The notes: a model not told the origin generated them from the letters alone. Shown: positions 25,506 to 34,331, counted from the first letter of the stretch. The stretch: 64,000 bases of DNA from CAZZHG01 sp964653655 (GCA_964653655.1 CAZZHG010000017.1:1-64000); one strand, 5' to 3'. A program made the numbers and translations.

Positions 25506-26813
25506 ATGTTCCTGACTGGAAATAAAACCAAGTTCCTCTTTCAGGCGGCTCTCGTCATCGCCCTCACCGGCTGCGGCAAAGCGCTCGTCCGCCGGGACGC
25601 GATCAACGGCACGGGCGGCTCGAGCAACACCACCACCGACGGCAACATCACCGGCCGCGGAGCTCTTACGGAAATCGGCCTCGACGGATTTTCCTCCACC
25701 GATTCCGGACTCGGATTCGATCCCCTTCTCAAAGTTTTGCAGATGAACGGTCAGAGCTCGCCGAACCTCATGGGTAACGCGAACTCTCCGCTGCTGGACA
25801 TGACCGACGAGACGCTGATTGCGATCTCGGTCCTTCCGGTCCAGCCCTACAATAAGGAGCTTCCCGCGGCCAACGGTTCGGACGCCGGATACCCCATGGG
25901 CAACCTCAGCGCCGCCGACCACGTCGGCTACTGGCGCCTCAACGAAGTTTCGAGCCCCTACGCCGACTCCTCGAAGAACGGCCGCAACGGCACTTCGGGC
26001 ACGGCGCCGGTGAACACTCCCGGAATACTTCGCTTCGCGCAGAAGTTCGATGGAACGAAGATCATTCAGGTCAACGCGGACGCGGTGGACGCGAACGATT
26101 CGCTCACGCTGAAGAACGGCGCGGGCGTCGGCACCTGGATGGCCTGGTTCTCGAACGATACTCCGGCGAACAACGCGAGCCTCATTCGCAAAGGTACGGA
26201 CGGCAACTACGCCATCACGTACAGCTCTCCGAGCGCGAACGTCTCGAACCTGAATTGCGAAGTTTCGAACGGCGCGGCCACGGGAAACAAGAAAATCGTG
26301 AGCGCCGGCGTTCCGAAAGTAATGACGAACCAGTGGCAGCACGTGGCCTGCGTTTACGACGGGGCTACGCTCAAGATGTATTTGAACGGTCTGCTCGTCG
26401 GAAGCGTCGCCGCGGCGGCGGGCTCGCTCGGCTCGACGGGAACGCTGAAACACTTCTATATCGGCGGCAACGGCGCCAACAACCGCTACAAAGGCTCCCT
26501 GGACGAGGTAGCCGTCTATAAGCGCGCGCTGCCCATCGACGAAATCAAGCTCATCTTCAGCCGCGGTGAAATCTTCGGAATTCAGTACCGGGCGGCGGCG
26601 ACGCCCTCGATGCTCGAAACGATGCCCTTCGTGGGCCCCTCGGGCCCGAACAGCTACTACCTTCCGGCCTACGTGGACTCGAACGGTCCGCCGATGTTCC
26701 CCGTTCCTCCCCAGAACGGAATGTACGTTCAGGTGCGCACGCGCTTCGCGCTGCTCGCGCCGACGAGCCGGGTTCTCATCAAGATGGTTCAACCCATCTA
26801 CGCGCCTAATTAA
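25506..26813 (+). CDS. LamG/concanavalin-like domain lipoprotein
   Basis: A 435-residue envelope lipoprotein. The N-terminus has a signal sequence with lipobox LTGC (Cys at about 23) followed by a Gly/Ser/Thr-rich linker (GGSSNTTTDGN). Residues 130-355 match a laminin-G-like jelly roll: YWRLNE, DSSKNGRNGT, FDGTKIIQV, GTWMAWFS, WQHVACVYDGATLKMYLNG and the closing YKGSLDEVAVYKRAL. Such domains bind carbohydrate or protein at the cell surface. The C-terminal 75 residues hold no motif I know. A terminator hairpin lies about 140 bp downstream. Confidence 0.82.
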   Translation: MFLTGNKTKFLFQAALVIALTGCGKALVRRDAINGTGGSSNTTTDGNITGRGALTEIGLDGFSSTDSGLGFDPLLKVLQMNGQSSPNLMGNANSPLLDMTDETLIAISVLPVQPYNKELPAANGSDAGYPMGNLSAADHVGYWRLNEVSSPYADSSKNGRNGTSGTAPVNTPGILRFAQKFDGTKIIQVNADAVDANDSLTLKNGAGVGTWMAWFSNDTPANNASLIRKGTDGNYAITYSSPSANVSNLNCEVSNGAATGNKKIVSAGVPKVMTNQWQHVACVYDGATLKMYLNGLLVGSVAAAAGSLGSTGTLKHFYIGGNGANNRYKGSLDEVAVYKRALPIDEIKLIFSRGEIFGIQYRAAATPSMLETMPFVGPSGPNSYYLPAYVDSNGPPMFPVPPQNGMYVQVRTRFALLAPTSRVLIKMVQPIYAPN

Positions 26814-26953
26814 ACCCCGCGAAAACAATAAGAGCGCGACCAAACCCTCGACGGCGGCCATCCTCTGTTCACAATTCGCTAACCCCCCGTTTATTCCCCC
26901 TCTTTACCGTACGCTGGGAAATACGTCTTAACCGGTGACACGCTCGTTTAGAA

Positions 26954-26981
26954 CACGGCCCGCGGGCCGTGCTTGATTTTT
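26954..26981 (+). terminator. Rho-independent terminator after the lipoprotein gene
   Basis: Perfect 18-base palindrome CACGGCCCGCGGGCCGTG at 26954-26971, followed by CTTGATTTTT. It should end the lipoprotein transcript. It directly abuts the sigma-54 -24 element at 26981, insulating the downstream unit. Confidence 0.75.
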
Positions 26982-26996
26982 GGCACCACCGTTGCA
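26981..26996 (+). promoter_or_regulatory. Sigma-54 promoter (orphan)
   Basis: TGGCACcaccgTTGCA: -24 element TGGCAC at 26981-26986, five bases, and -12 element TTGCA at 26992-26996, preceded by TTTT. This matches the RpoN consensus TGGCAC-N5-TTGC(A/T). The predicted start is near 27007. No recognised protein gene lies downstream on this strand before the end of ppsR (minus strand) at 27361. Confidence 0.78.
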
Positions 26997-27057
26997 CTAC
27001 CCCTACCTCGTGACCTGGCAAGCCACGAACGAAGCTCAATCCTGAGGCAGTAGTTTC

Positions 27058-27204
27058 GTGGAACGTAAGCTGAAGTTTTTGCGGAAAGTCGAACGTCGAG
27101 TTTGTAGCTGGTTTGCCTCGTCCCCTACCCCCCAATGCTCCCGAGAGGGAGCTGGACAGATTAATCGTCTGGCGGGGCGGGAACTTTGGTTCCCGTCCCG
27201 CTAG
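27058..27204 (+). CDS. Possible small basic protein behind the orphan sigma-54 promoter
   Basis: A 48-codon frame starting GTG at 27058, with GAGG ten bases upstream, beginning VERKLKFLRKVERRVCSWF and ending LWFPSR before a TAG. Its distance from the predicted start site (about 51 nt) is similar to the leaders of the other two sigma-54 genes here. The 3' end overlaps the 13-pair hairpin at 27172-27201, which is unusual for coding sequence. No family is recognised and codon usage gives little support. Confidence 0.2.
   Translation: MERKLKFLRKVERRVCSWFASSPTPQCSREGAGQINRLAGRELWFPSR
27137..27201 (+). other. Two strong hairpins in the orphan transcript
   Basis: GCTCCC-GAGA-GGGAGC at 27137-27152 has a GNRA tetraloop. 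The second stem, 27172-27184 with 27189-27201, has 13 pairs including one G-U and the loop TTTG. Neither is followed by a T-run on either strand, so they are not simple terminators. Confidence 0.6.
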
Positions 27205-27360
27205 GCGACTGTCTAAACGCAGCCCCTGTTCTGGCGAACGTGAGTGAGTTCCGGGTGGCGTTTAGGGCAGATGAATGTAGGGCCGTTCAATCGACGAAAC
27301 GAAGAGAGCGCCCCCCGCTCTCCCGATCCTTGGACGGGAACCTTCCCCGTCCCAAATTCC

Positions 27361-28206
27361 TCACATACCGCCGCCGAGCCCGAACTTTTCCGGGATGGCT
27401 TGTAAAATCGCCTTCTCGACTTCCGTCGCGGTCTCCTCGAGAGCCTTGCCGGTGACATCGAAGACGGGCCAGCGCCGGTTCTTTCTGAACAAGCTTTTGC
27501 AGTACTCGATTTCCTGAATGACGTGATCGAGGTTCGCGTAATTTCCGCCGGGATCCTCTCCCATCTTGAGAAGCCGCTCGCGGCGGATACGCACCAGATC
27601 CTGAGGATCGATGATGAGGCCCACAATCTTTCTTTGGTCGGTCTGAAACAACGACTCCGGCAACGGAATGCCGTGGACGACGGGGACGTTGGCCACCTTC
27701 CATCCCTTGTAGGACAGATACACGCTAAGCGGTGTTTTGCTCGTGCGCGACAGGCCCACCAGAATGATATCGGCTTCCTGAAGGTTGTCCGTGTAGCGGC
27801 CGTCGTCGTGCTTTACCGTGAACTCGATGGCCTCGATGCGCTTGAAATAGTACGCGTTCACCTGGTGGAACAGACCCGGCTGCGAGTCGGGATCCTTTTT
27901 TAGAAACTGGGAGAGCCGGTCCATGAGCGGACCGAGGAGATCCACGCTGGGGATCCCGGACTCTTTCGAAAGCTTTTGAATGTAAGCGCGCAGACGATCG
28001 GAGACGACGGTGTAAATGACGAGTGACGTCTGGAGATTAGCCTCCTCGAAAACCGAAGCCACCTGACTGTCGGTGCGGATGTTCTTGTAACGGACGATCT
28101 TGAGGTTGTCCCGGTGGTACTGAACGAGAGCGGCCTTGATCATCTGATCGGCGGTCTCGCCGGTGCCGTCCGAAATTACGAAGATCGTCACTCCCGCGTC
28201 CGTCAT
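27361..28206 (-). CDS. ppsR: PEP synthase/pyruvate phosphate dikinase regulatory protein (DUF299)
   Basis: A bifunctional serine/threonine kinase and Pi-dependent phosphorylase that inactivates or reactivates PEP synthase or pyruvate phosphate dikinase. The 281-residue protein starts TIFVISDGTGETADQMIKAAL and contains the P-loop-like VGLSRTSKTPLSVYLSYKGWK and the C-terminal YANLDHVIQEIEYCKSLFRK, all family hallmarks. The ATG at 28206 overlaps the stop of the dehydrogenase gene (ATGA); frames extending to 28329 are rejected. Last gene of the acpP-to-ppsR operon. The target enzyme is not in the window. Confidence 0.93.
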   Translation of the reverse strand: MTDAGVTIFVISDGTGETADQMIKAALVQYHRDNLKIVRYKNIRTDSQVASVFEEANLQTSLVIYTVVSDRLRAYIQKLSKESGIPSVDLLGPLMDRLSQFLKKDPDSQPGLFHQVNAYYFKRIEAIEFTVKHDDGRYTDNLQEADIILVGLSRTSKTPLSVYLSYKGWKVANVPVVHGIPLPESLFQTDQRKIVGLIIDPQDLVRIRRERLLKMGEDPGGNYANLDHVIQEIEYCKSLFRKNRRWPVFDVTGKALEETATEVEKAILQAIPEKFGLGGGM

Positions 28207-29156
28207 CTCAAATCCTCCCAGCGGTACTTTAGCGGCTGGCCGCCCGCGAACCGGACCGCCTCCTCGATGCAAACCTTCGCCATCGCCTCGCGCGCGACTC
28301 GCGTCGCCGAGCCGATATGAGGAAGACAAAGAGCATTGGGCAGCGCCTGCAGTCCACCGCCAATCCTCGGCTCCCCTTCGAAAACGTCAAGCCCCGCGAA
28401 AAACTCCGGGTTCGCCCTCAGATGGGCCGCAAGGGCCGCCTCGTCCACGATGGCCCCGCGGGCCGTATTGATCAAAATTCCGTTCGGCTTCATGAGAGCG
28501 AGCTGCTTCACCCCGATGAGGCCTCTGGTCTCGTTCTTCAGGGGACAATGGAGCGTGACCACGTCCGCGGAGCGAAGCCCCTGCTCGAGGGAAACCCGCT
28601 CGGCCTGAACGCCCGGCGGATGCTTTTCGGGACCACAGTAGAGAATCTGCATTCCGCAAGCCGCCGCCCGTCTCGCGACCGCGGCCCCGATCTTTCCCAT
28701 GCCGACGACCAAAAGAACCGCCCCCGAAAGCTCGAGACCCAGGTAGAGCGAAGGATCGAATCCCGCCCACCGCCCCTCTTCCACGAGCCGCATGGCGGGC
28801 TTTATCTTTCGCGCGCATCCCAGAATCAGCGCCAGCGAGAGATCCGCCGTCGCGTTCGTAAGGACATCCGGCGTATGCGCGAGAGGAAGCCCCCGCTTCT
28901 TCACCGCCTGTAAATCAATGTGGTCGAGGCCCACGGAATAGGTAATCAGGCAGCTCAGCTTGTCGGCATGGGAGAGCAGCGCCTCGTCCACCTTGTCGGC
29001 GACCGTAACGATGAGTACGTCGGTGCCCTTCGCGAGGCTCTTCAACTCCTCGGGAGTGGCCGGCCGGTTTTCGTCGAACACGCGCACTGGATCGTAGAAA
29101 GCGAGGAGCTTCTTCTCGGCGCCGCCGGGAAGCCGTCTCGTAACCGTGCAATTCAA
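28203..29156 (-). CDS. D-2-hydroxyacid dehydrogenase
   Basis: NAD(P)-dependent reduction of a 2-keto acid, possibly glyoxylate/hydroxypyruvate. The 317-residue protein has the catalytic-domain segment NATADLSLALILGCAR, the Rossmann GxGxxG-type VVGMGKIGAAVARRA, the Arg of LINTARGAIVDEAAL, the Glu of GLDVFEGEP and the His of LPHIGSAT. The start is taken as the TTG at 29156, overlapping the hflX TGA (TTGA) and giving VTRRLP as in glyoxylate reductases. A TTG at 29189 is the alternative. A glycerate/glyoxylate role would fit the glycine genes nearby, but that is inference. Confidence 0.88.
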   Translation of the reverse strand: MNCTVTRRLPGGAEKKLLAFYDPVRVFDENRPATPEELKSLAKGTDVLIVTVADKVDEALLSHADKLSCLITYSVGLDHIDLQAVKKRGLPLAHTPDVLTNATADLSLALILGCARKIKPAMRLVEEGRWAGFDPSLYLGLELSGAVLLVVGMGKIGAAVARRAAACGMQILYCGPEKHPPGVQAERVSLEQGLRSADVVTLHCPLKNETRGLIGVKQLALMKPNGILINTARGAIVDEAALAAHLRANPEFFAGLDVFEGEPRIGGGLQALPNALCLPHIGSATRVAREAMAKVCIEEAVRFAGGQPLKYRWEDLR

Positions 29157-30445
29157 GAGGGCACCACGTGGGAGGCGAGCTTCAGCCAATTCGCGGTGGA
29201 CTTCATGATGCGGATCTTGAAACGGGCGCCCTCCTCCACGTAGTCGGTCTCGAGGACTTTGGAGAACTCGTGAATGCGGGAGTGCAGAAACGTATTGTCG
29301 TAAGGGACAACGACTTCCATCTCGATCATGTCGCGCTCGAAGTAGTCGTAGAGGGCCTGGCGGAGCCGTTTCATGTCCGGCGGACGGAGCGCCGAAACAA
29401 CCACGCTGTTGATGTAGCTTCGCTCCAGAATTCTCGGCAGAAACACTTCCTGGACGAGATCGGCCTTATTGAAGACGAGCATCGCGGGGCGATCGCCGGC
29501 ACCGATCTCCTCCAGCACCTTACGGGTCACTTCGAGCTGCTCCATGTAGCGGGGGCTAGACAAGTCCACCACGTGCAGGAGCAAATCCGCCTCGAGTACT
29601 TCCTGAAGCGTGGAACGGAAGGAAGCAACGAGCGCATGCGGAAGTTTATCGATGAACCCCACCGTATCGGACAGCAGAATGGGAGGCCTCGTCTTCGGAT
29701 CGATCACTCGCACGGTGGAATCGAGGGTCGCGAACAAACGATCTTCCACGAGGACTTCGCTCAGCGTGAGGTTGTTCATCAGCGTGGACTTGCCGGCATT
29801 GGTGTAACCGACGAGGGCGACCCGAAGAAAATGATCCCGGTGGCGCCGCTGAGTCGCCCGCTCCTCGGCCGCGTGCTTAATTTCCTGCTTGAGGCGCGAA
29901 ATGCGCGAACGGATCATGCGGCGATCGAGCTCGATCTGGCGCTCGCCGACGCCCTTCAGGCCGATGCCGCCCTTTTGGCGTTCCAAGTGGGTCCAACGAC
30001 GGGTCAGGCGGGTAATCAGGTACTCGAGGCTTGCGAGCTCCACCTGGTTCTTCGATTCCTTCGAGCGGGCATGGCGATGAAAGATGTCCAGGATGACGCC
30101 CGTTCGGTCGATCACCCGGTTTTGGGTAATCTCCTCCAAAGTCTTGATCTGGGTTCCGGAAAGCTCGGTGTCGAAGGCGATGAGCGTGCAGCCAAGCTCT
30201 TTGGCGTGCTTGCCGATTTCCTCGGCCTTGCCCTTACCGATGTAGGAGGAGGCGCTCGGCTTTTCGCGCTTCTGAGTAGTCGTCTCGAGAACCTGCCCGC
30301 CGAGGGTCTCCACGAGCCGTTTCAGCTCATCCAAAGACTCGGCGAAATCGAGCTCGTCCATGCCCTGCAGCAGAATGCCGACGGTGTAGACTTTCTCTTC
30401 GAAGTGATCGTGCGTGGTCCCGAGATGGGTATCGGATCGCTTCAA
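29153..30445 (-). CDS. hflX: Ribosome-associated GTPase HflX
   Basis: A GTPase that splits stalled ribosomes under stress. The 430-residue protein has the N-terminal HflX domain (PSASSYIGKGKAEEIG; RVIDRTGVILDIFHRHARS), a coiled linker (GVGERQIELDRRMIRSRISRL), and a G domain with G1 GYTNAGKST, G3 DTVGF and G4 NKAD. The C-terminal domain ends ARFKIRIMKSTANW. The start is the TTG at 30445 overlapping the preceding TGA (TTGA); the frame back to 30493 overlaps the upstream gene and lacks support. Confidence 0.95.
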   Translation of the reverse strand: MKRSDTHLGTTHDHFEEKVYTVGILLQGMDELDFAESLDELKRLVETLGGQVLETTTQKREKPSASSYIGKGKAEEIGKHAKELGCTLIAFDTELSGTQIKTLEEITQNRVIDRTGVILDIFHRHARSKESKNQVELASLEYLITRLTRRWTHLERQKGGIGLKGVGERQIELDRRMIRSRISRLKQEIKHAAEERATQRRHRDHFLRVALVGYTNAGKSTLMNNLTLSEVLVEDRLFATLDSTVRVIDPKTRPPILLSDTVGFIDKLPHALVASFRSTLQEVLEADLLLHVVDLSSPRYMEQLEVTRKVLEEIGAGDRPAMLVFNKADLVQEVFLPRILERSYINSVVVSALRPPDMKRLRQALYDYFERDMIEMEVVVPYDNTFLHSRIHEFSKVLETDYVEEGARFKIRIMKSTANWLKLASHVVPS

Positions 30446-30864
30446 GCCGTTTCCTCGCCGGACTCCAGTCCCAAATCCGCGAGCTGAGGCCACTTGCCGC
30501 CCTTAGCACTGAACTCTTTTCCGAGGGCGGCGGCCCGGGCCGAGTCCTCGCAAATGAGCAAAACTTTTTTCAAACCAAGCCCATCGCAGGAATCTTTCAA
30601 TTTCTTCGCGTCCGCCTTGCGAACGAGCACGACGTACTGGGCGGGAAGCTTGCGCATCGTCGGCACGAACACCGGCGCGTCTACGTCGCCCTTGGCTTCC
30701 AGAATCCACCGCGAGAGTTGCCCCTGAAGCTTCCAGTCGAGCCACTGCAAAGTCTTTCCCGAAAGCGGACTGGGAGCGGAGCGATCTTTCAGCTCCACCC
30801 AAATGCCGTCATACCCGTTCTGGGCGAGGCTTTGAGGGTCTTGGGGTAACGAGATGACTTCCAT
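30442..30864 (-). CDS. Conserved-looking hypothetical protein
   Basis: A 140-residue protein I do not recognise. It starts MEVISLPQDPQSLAQNGYDG, has a lysine-rich middle and a short alternating hydrophobic stretch (AQYVVLVRKAD; LKKVLLICEDS), suggesting a small alpha/beta fold, and ends acidic. There is no signal peptide or cysteine motif. It is coupled to hflX by TTGA, so a role related to translation or HflX is possible but unproven. The ATG at 30864 is preferred; a TTG at 30903 would add 13 residues. Confidence 0.6.
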   Translation of the reverse strand: MEVISLPQDPQSLAQNGYDGIWVELKDRSAPSPLSGKTLQWLDWKLQGQLSRWILEAKGDVDAPVFVPTMRKLPAQYVVLVRKADAKKLKDSCDGLGLKKVLLICEDSARAAALGKEFSAKGGKWPQLADLGLESGEETA

Positions 30865-30970
30865 ATTCTTCGGCGAGTCTACAGCCAGTCCCCAAAACTT
30901 CAACGGTCGTTGTTGTTTAGACGGCCGGCGAATCTTGAGGAATGACTGGCCCTCACCGTTTAACGGCCAG

Positions 30971-31399
30971 TCACGGGGCCTTGTCGGGCCTGGGATGGGA
31001 GCTACGCACCTTGTCGAGAATGCCGTTGGTGAAGGCGGCGCTCGTGTCGGAGCCGAAGGCCTTGGCGAGCTCGATCATCTCGTTGATGGTGACCGTCGCG
31101 GGTACGTCCGTGCACCAAAGCAGCTCGTAAACGCCGAGACGAATGATGTTGCGGTCAACGGACGCCATGCGCTCGGGCCGCCAGTTTTCCGCGGCGGTCC
31201 GGATGGCTTCGTCCACGTCCTTCAAGTGCTCGGTCACTCCGACGACCAGCTTGTGGGTGAACGGGTCGAGGGCGACCTTTCCTTCCGGCGTGAAGTGGTC
31301 GGAAAAGTGCTTCATGGCCGCTTGCGGGGTCAGCGGCTGGTTCAGCTCGAGCTGGTACAAAATCTGGAGCGCATCTTCTCGCGACTGCCTACGGCTCAT
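30971..31399 (-). CDS. nusB: Transcription antitermination protein NusB
   Basis: Binds boxA RNA with S10 in rRNA antitermination complexes. The 142 residues, all helical, have the family segments SREDALQILYQLEL, ENWRPERMASVDRNIIRLGVYELLW, VTINEMIELAKAFGS and AAFTNGILDKV. The ATG at 31399 overlaps the glyA stop (ATGA). Its TGA lies inside a nine-pair hairpin (TGACTGGCC with GGCCAGTCA, 30944-30973), which has no U-run and is at best a weak terminator before the 107-bp gap. Confidence 0.96.
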   Translation of the reverse strand: MSRRQSREDALQILYQLELNQPLTPQAAMKHFSDHFTPEGKVALDPFTHKLVVGVTEHLKDVDEAIRTAAENWRPERMASVDRNIIRLGVYELLWCTDVPATVTINEMIELAKAFGSDTSAAFTNGILDKVRSSHPRPDKAP

Positions 31400-32634
31400 A
31401 AATCCTTATAGATGGGGTAGCGGCGGCAGATCTCGCCGACTTCTCCCCGAACTTTTTCCAAGGTACCCGGGCTGCCGTCCTTGAGAACGCGGCCGATGGC
31501 ACCAGCGAGCCACTTCATATCAGAAGTCGTGAGTCCGCGGGTCGTAATAGCGGGGGTTCCCAGCCGCACTCCGCTCGTGATGAACGGACTCTGGGTTTCG
31601 AAGGGCACCGTGTTCTTGTTGCAGGTGAGGCCGACCGAATCGAGACGGGCCTCCCCTTCCTTTCCGGTGAGGTTCTGCTTTCTAAGATCAAGCAGCAGCA
31701 AATGGTTGTCCGTTCCGCCGCTGACCAAATCAAATCCCTCTTCGAGCAGTCCCGTGGCGAGAGCCTTCGCGTTGTCGACCACCCTCTGCTGATACTTCTT
31801 GAAATCGTCGGTCATAGCTTCCTTGAACGAAACCGCCTTGCCCGCAATCACGTGCATGAGCGGCCCGCCTTGGATACCGGGGAAGATCTTGCTGTTCACC
31901 TTCTTCTGCCAGGCTTCCTTGCCGAGAATCAGGCCACCGCGGGGTCCCCGAAGCGTCTTGTGCGTCGTGCTCGTCACGAGGTCCGCGTGGGGAACCGGCG
32001 ACGGATGCACGCCCGCCGCGACGAGCCCCGCGATGTGGGCCATGTCGACGAAAAATAGCGCCCCGACCTCCTTGGCGATGGAGGCAAAGGCGGCGAAATC
32101 GATGATTCGCGGGTAGGCGCTCGCGCCGGCGATGATCATCTTCGGCTGATTCTTCTTCGCCAGATCGCGAACCTGATCGTAATCAATGCGGTGGTTATCC
32201 TTGCGAACCTCGTAAGGGACGATCTTGTAGAGAATTCCCGAAAAGTTCACCGGCGAGCCGTGCGTGAGATGGCCCCCGTGGGAAAGGTTCATCCCCATGA
32301 CCGTGGAGCCCGGCTCGAGGGCCGCGAGGTAGCAGGCCATGTTCGCCTGAGAGCCGGAGTGCGGCTGAACGTTGGCGAACTCGGAACCGAAAATCGCTTT
32401 CGCGCGGTCGATGGCAAGCTGCTCGACCTGATCGACGAACTCGCAGCCGCCGTAATAGCGCTTGCCCGGATAGCCTTCGGCGTACTTGTTCGTGAGTACC
32501 GTGCCCTGGGCTTCCATCACGGCTTGGGAAACGGTGTTCTCGCTGGGAATGAGCTCGAGTCCTTCCCGCTGGCGTTTAAGCTCGCGGTCGATGCAGGCGG
32601 CGATGTCCGGATCGGTATGTCTAAGATGCTTCAT
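31396..32634 (-). CDS. glyA: Serine hydroxymethyltransferase
   Basis: A PLP enzyme converting serine and tetrahydrofolate to glycine and 5,10-methylene-THF, which links to the glycine cleavage and metF genes elsewhere in the window. The 412-residue length is typical. It shows LIPSENTVSQAVMEAQGTVLTNKYAEGYPG, the PLP lysine motif VTSTTHKTLRGPRGG, and THGSPVNFSG. The ATG at 32634 lies one base after the rpiB stop. Confidence 0.97.
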   Translation of the reverse strand: MKHLRHTDPDIAACIDRELKRQREGLELIPSENTVSQAVMEAQGTVLTNKYAEGYPGKRYYGGCEFVDQVEQLAIDRAKAIFGSEFANVQPHSGSQANMACYLAALEPGSTVMGMNLSHGGHLTHGSPVNFSGILYKIVPYEVRKDNHRIDYDQVRDLAKKNQPKMIIAGASAYPRIIDFAAFASIAKEVGALFFVDMAHIAGLVAAGVHPSPVPHADLVTSTTHKTLRGPRGGLILGKEAWQKKVNSKIFPGIQGGPLMHVIAGKAVSFKEAMTDDFKKYQQRVVDNAKALATGLLEEGFDLVSGGTDNHLLLLDLRKQNLTGKEGEARLDSVGLTCNKNTVPFETQSPFITSGVRLGTPAITTRGLTTSDMKWLAGAIGRVLKDGSPGTLEKVRGEVGEICRRYPIYKDL

Positions 32635-32635
32635 C

Positions 32636-33088
32636 TCAACCCTCCAGTTTATGAATGCCGTCCACGCGGCGCTGATGGCGCCCGCCCTGGAATTCGGTGC
32701 GAAGAAAAGCGAGCGCGGCGTCGAGCGCGACCATCTGACCGGTGACCCGGCCGCCGAGACAAATCACGTTGGCGTCGTTGTGCTCCCGGCTCAGACGCGC
32801 GGTGGTCGAGTTCCACACTTCGGCGGCGCGGATACCGTCGATTTTGTTGGCCGCAATCGACATGCCGATACCGGTTCCGCAAACCAGGATGCCGAAGCCC
32901 CCGTGTTTGATGACTTCGGCCGAAACTTTCGCCGCGTAGTCGGGATAATCGACGCTCTCTTCCGAGTGGGCGCCGAGATCGTTGAACTTGAAATCGGGCA
33001 GCGCTTTCTGCAGCTCGGCAAGAAGAAACTGTTTCAGCGCGAACCCTCCGTGGTCCGCCCCGAGGAAAACCGTTTTTTTGTGAGCCAT
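32636..33088 (-). CDS. rpiB: Ribose-5-phosphate isomerase B
   Basis: Interconverts ribose-5-phosphate and ribulose-5-phosphate in the pentose phosphate pathway. The 150-residue protein shows the family motifs GADHGGFALK, VDYPDYAAKV, the catalytic cysteine in LVCGTGIGMSIAANK, and HNDANVICLGGR. Placement between fabF and glyA is a common arrangement in deltaproteobacteria-like genomes. Spacing to glyA is one base and to fabF seven bases, so one operon is likely. Confidence 0.96.
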   Translation of the reverse strand: MAHKKTVFLGADHGGFALKQFLLAELQKALPDFKFNDLGAHSEESVDYPDYAAKVSAEVIKHGGFGILVCGTGIGMSIAANKIDGIRAAEVWNSTTARLSREHNDANVICLGGRVTGQMVALDAALAFLRTEFQGGRHQRRVDGIHKLEG

Positions 33089-33095
33089 AGGTAGC

Positions 33096-34331
33096 CTATT
33101 CGAACTTTTTAAAGATCAGACAGCCGTTCGTGCCGCCGAAACCGAAGGAATTCGTGAGGGCAGCCCGGATCTTGCGGGGCTGGGGCTCGTTAGCCGCGTA
33201 ATTCAAATCACAGTCCGGGCTGGGGTTCTCCAGATTCATCGTCGGCGGGGCGATCTGATTCTGAAGTGCCTGGACGCAGAAGAGCGCTTCGAGCGCCCCC
33301 GCGGCGCCGAGCAGATGTCCCGTCGTGGACTTCGTGGAGCTGACGACGAGACTCCTGGCCCAATCTCCGAAGGTCGCCTTGATCGCCTGAGTCTCGAGAC
33401 CATCGCCCATGGGAGTCGAAGTGCCGTGAGCGTTGATGTAGTCGATCTGATCCGGATTCAGCTTGGCGTCTTTCAACGCGAGCTTCATGCAACGGGCACC
33501 GCCCTCACCCTCGGGAGCCGGGGCCGCGATGTGGTAGGCGTCCGCGTTCAGAGCGTAACCGATCACTTCGCCGAGGATGTTCGCTCCACGTTTCTTCGCG
33601 TGCTCGTACTCCTCGAGAATCACCATCGCAGCGCCCTCGGCGATCACGAAGCCGTCGCGATCCTTGTCGTAGGGCCGGGAGGCATGCTCGGGATCGTCGT
33701 TGCGGGTCGAAAGCGCGCGCATGGAACAGAAGCCCGCGACCGAAAGCGTGCAAACCGCCGCTTCCGCTCCGCCCGCGAACATGACTTCCACGTCCCCTCT
33801 CTGAATGAGCCGGTAAGACTCGCCGAGAGAGTGGGCACTGGAAGAGCAGGCGGTAGTGATGCAAGTGTTCGGGCCCTTGAGGCCGTACTTCAGCGAAATC
33901 TGTCCCGCCGCGAGATTATTGATGATGGCCGGCACGAAAAAGGGCGAAACCCGGCGCGGCCCTTTGCTGAGGAGCACCTGGTGCTGATTCAGAATCTCCG
34001 CGAGCCCGCCGATACCGACGCCGACGCACGAGCCAATCCGCTCGCCATTCTCTTTCGAGAGATCCAAACCGGAATGTTGAAACGCCTCTTCCGCCGCCAC
34101 CAGGGCAAGCTGAATGAAGCGATCCATTTTTTTGATCTCTTTCGAGGGGATGTGCTTTTCGGGGTCGAAGTTTTTTACTTCGCCGGCGATCTGGCTGGAG
34201 TAGTCGGTGGCATCGAAGAGCGTGATTTTGCCGATGCCGGATTTTCCGGCCATCAACGATTCCCAGTTCTCGGCAGCGTTGTTGCCGATCGGGGAAATCG
34301 CGCCAATGCCAGTGACGACGACCCTACGCAT
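33096..34331 (-). CDS. fabF: 3-oxoacyl-ACP synthase II
   Basis: The condensing enzyme of fatty-acid elongation. The 411-residue thiolase-fold protein has the active-site cysteine in TACSSSAHS and the two catalytic histidines in YINAHGTSTPMGD and STKSTTGHLLGAAGA. It begins RRVVVTGIGAISPIGN and ends NSFGFGGTNGCLIF, both standard. It lies seven bp after acpP, its carrier-protein substrate. Confidence 0.97.
   Translation of the reverse strand: MRRVVVTGIGAISPIGNNAAENWESLMAGKSGIGKITLFDATDYSSQIAGEVKNFDPEKHIPSKEIKKMDRFIQLALVAAEEAFQHSGLDLSKENGERIGSCVGVGIGGLAEILNQHQVLLSKGPRRVSPFFVPAIINNLAAGQISLKYGLKGPNTCITTACSSSAHSLGESYRLIQRGDVEVMFAGGAEAAVCTLSVAGFCSMRALSTRNDDPEHASRPYDKDRDGFVIAEGAAMVILEEYEHAKKRGANILGEVIGYALNADAYHIAAPAPEGEGGARCMKLALKDAKLNPDQIDYINAHGTSTPMGDGLETQAIKATFGDWARSLVVSSTKSTTGHLLGAAGALEALFCVQALQNQIAPPTMNLENPSPDCDLNYAANEPQPRKIRAALTNSFGFGGTNGCLIFKKFE

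Larger units (their letters stand above)
27007..27355 (+). ncRNA. Candidate sigma-54-dependent small RNA
   Basis: The expected transcript of the promoter at 26981. It contains a hairpin with a GNRA loop (27137-27152) and a 13-pair hairpin with a four-base loop (27172-27201). CTAAACGC (27212-27219) can pair with GCGTTTAG (27258-27265). GGACGGGAACC (27333-27343) could pair alternatively with GGTTCCCGTCC (27188-27198). The 3' end is not marked by a T-run and is uncertain. It may be a non-coding RNA or the message of the small frame at 27058. Confidence 0.35.

Noticed and set aside
25497..26861. 454-codon minus-strand frame opposite the LamG lipoprotein
   Set aside because: Arg/Val/Ala-rich antisense frame without a domain; the plus strand has a lipobox and LamG motifs.
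27186..27455. 89-codon plus-strand frame after the orphan sigma-54 promoter
   Set aside because: It runs across hairpins into the antisense of the ppsR 3' end and has no start signal; composition is shadow-like.
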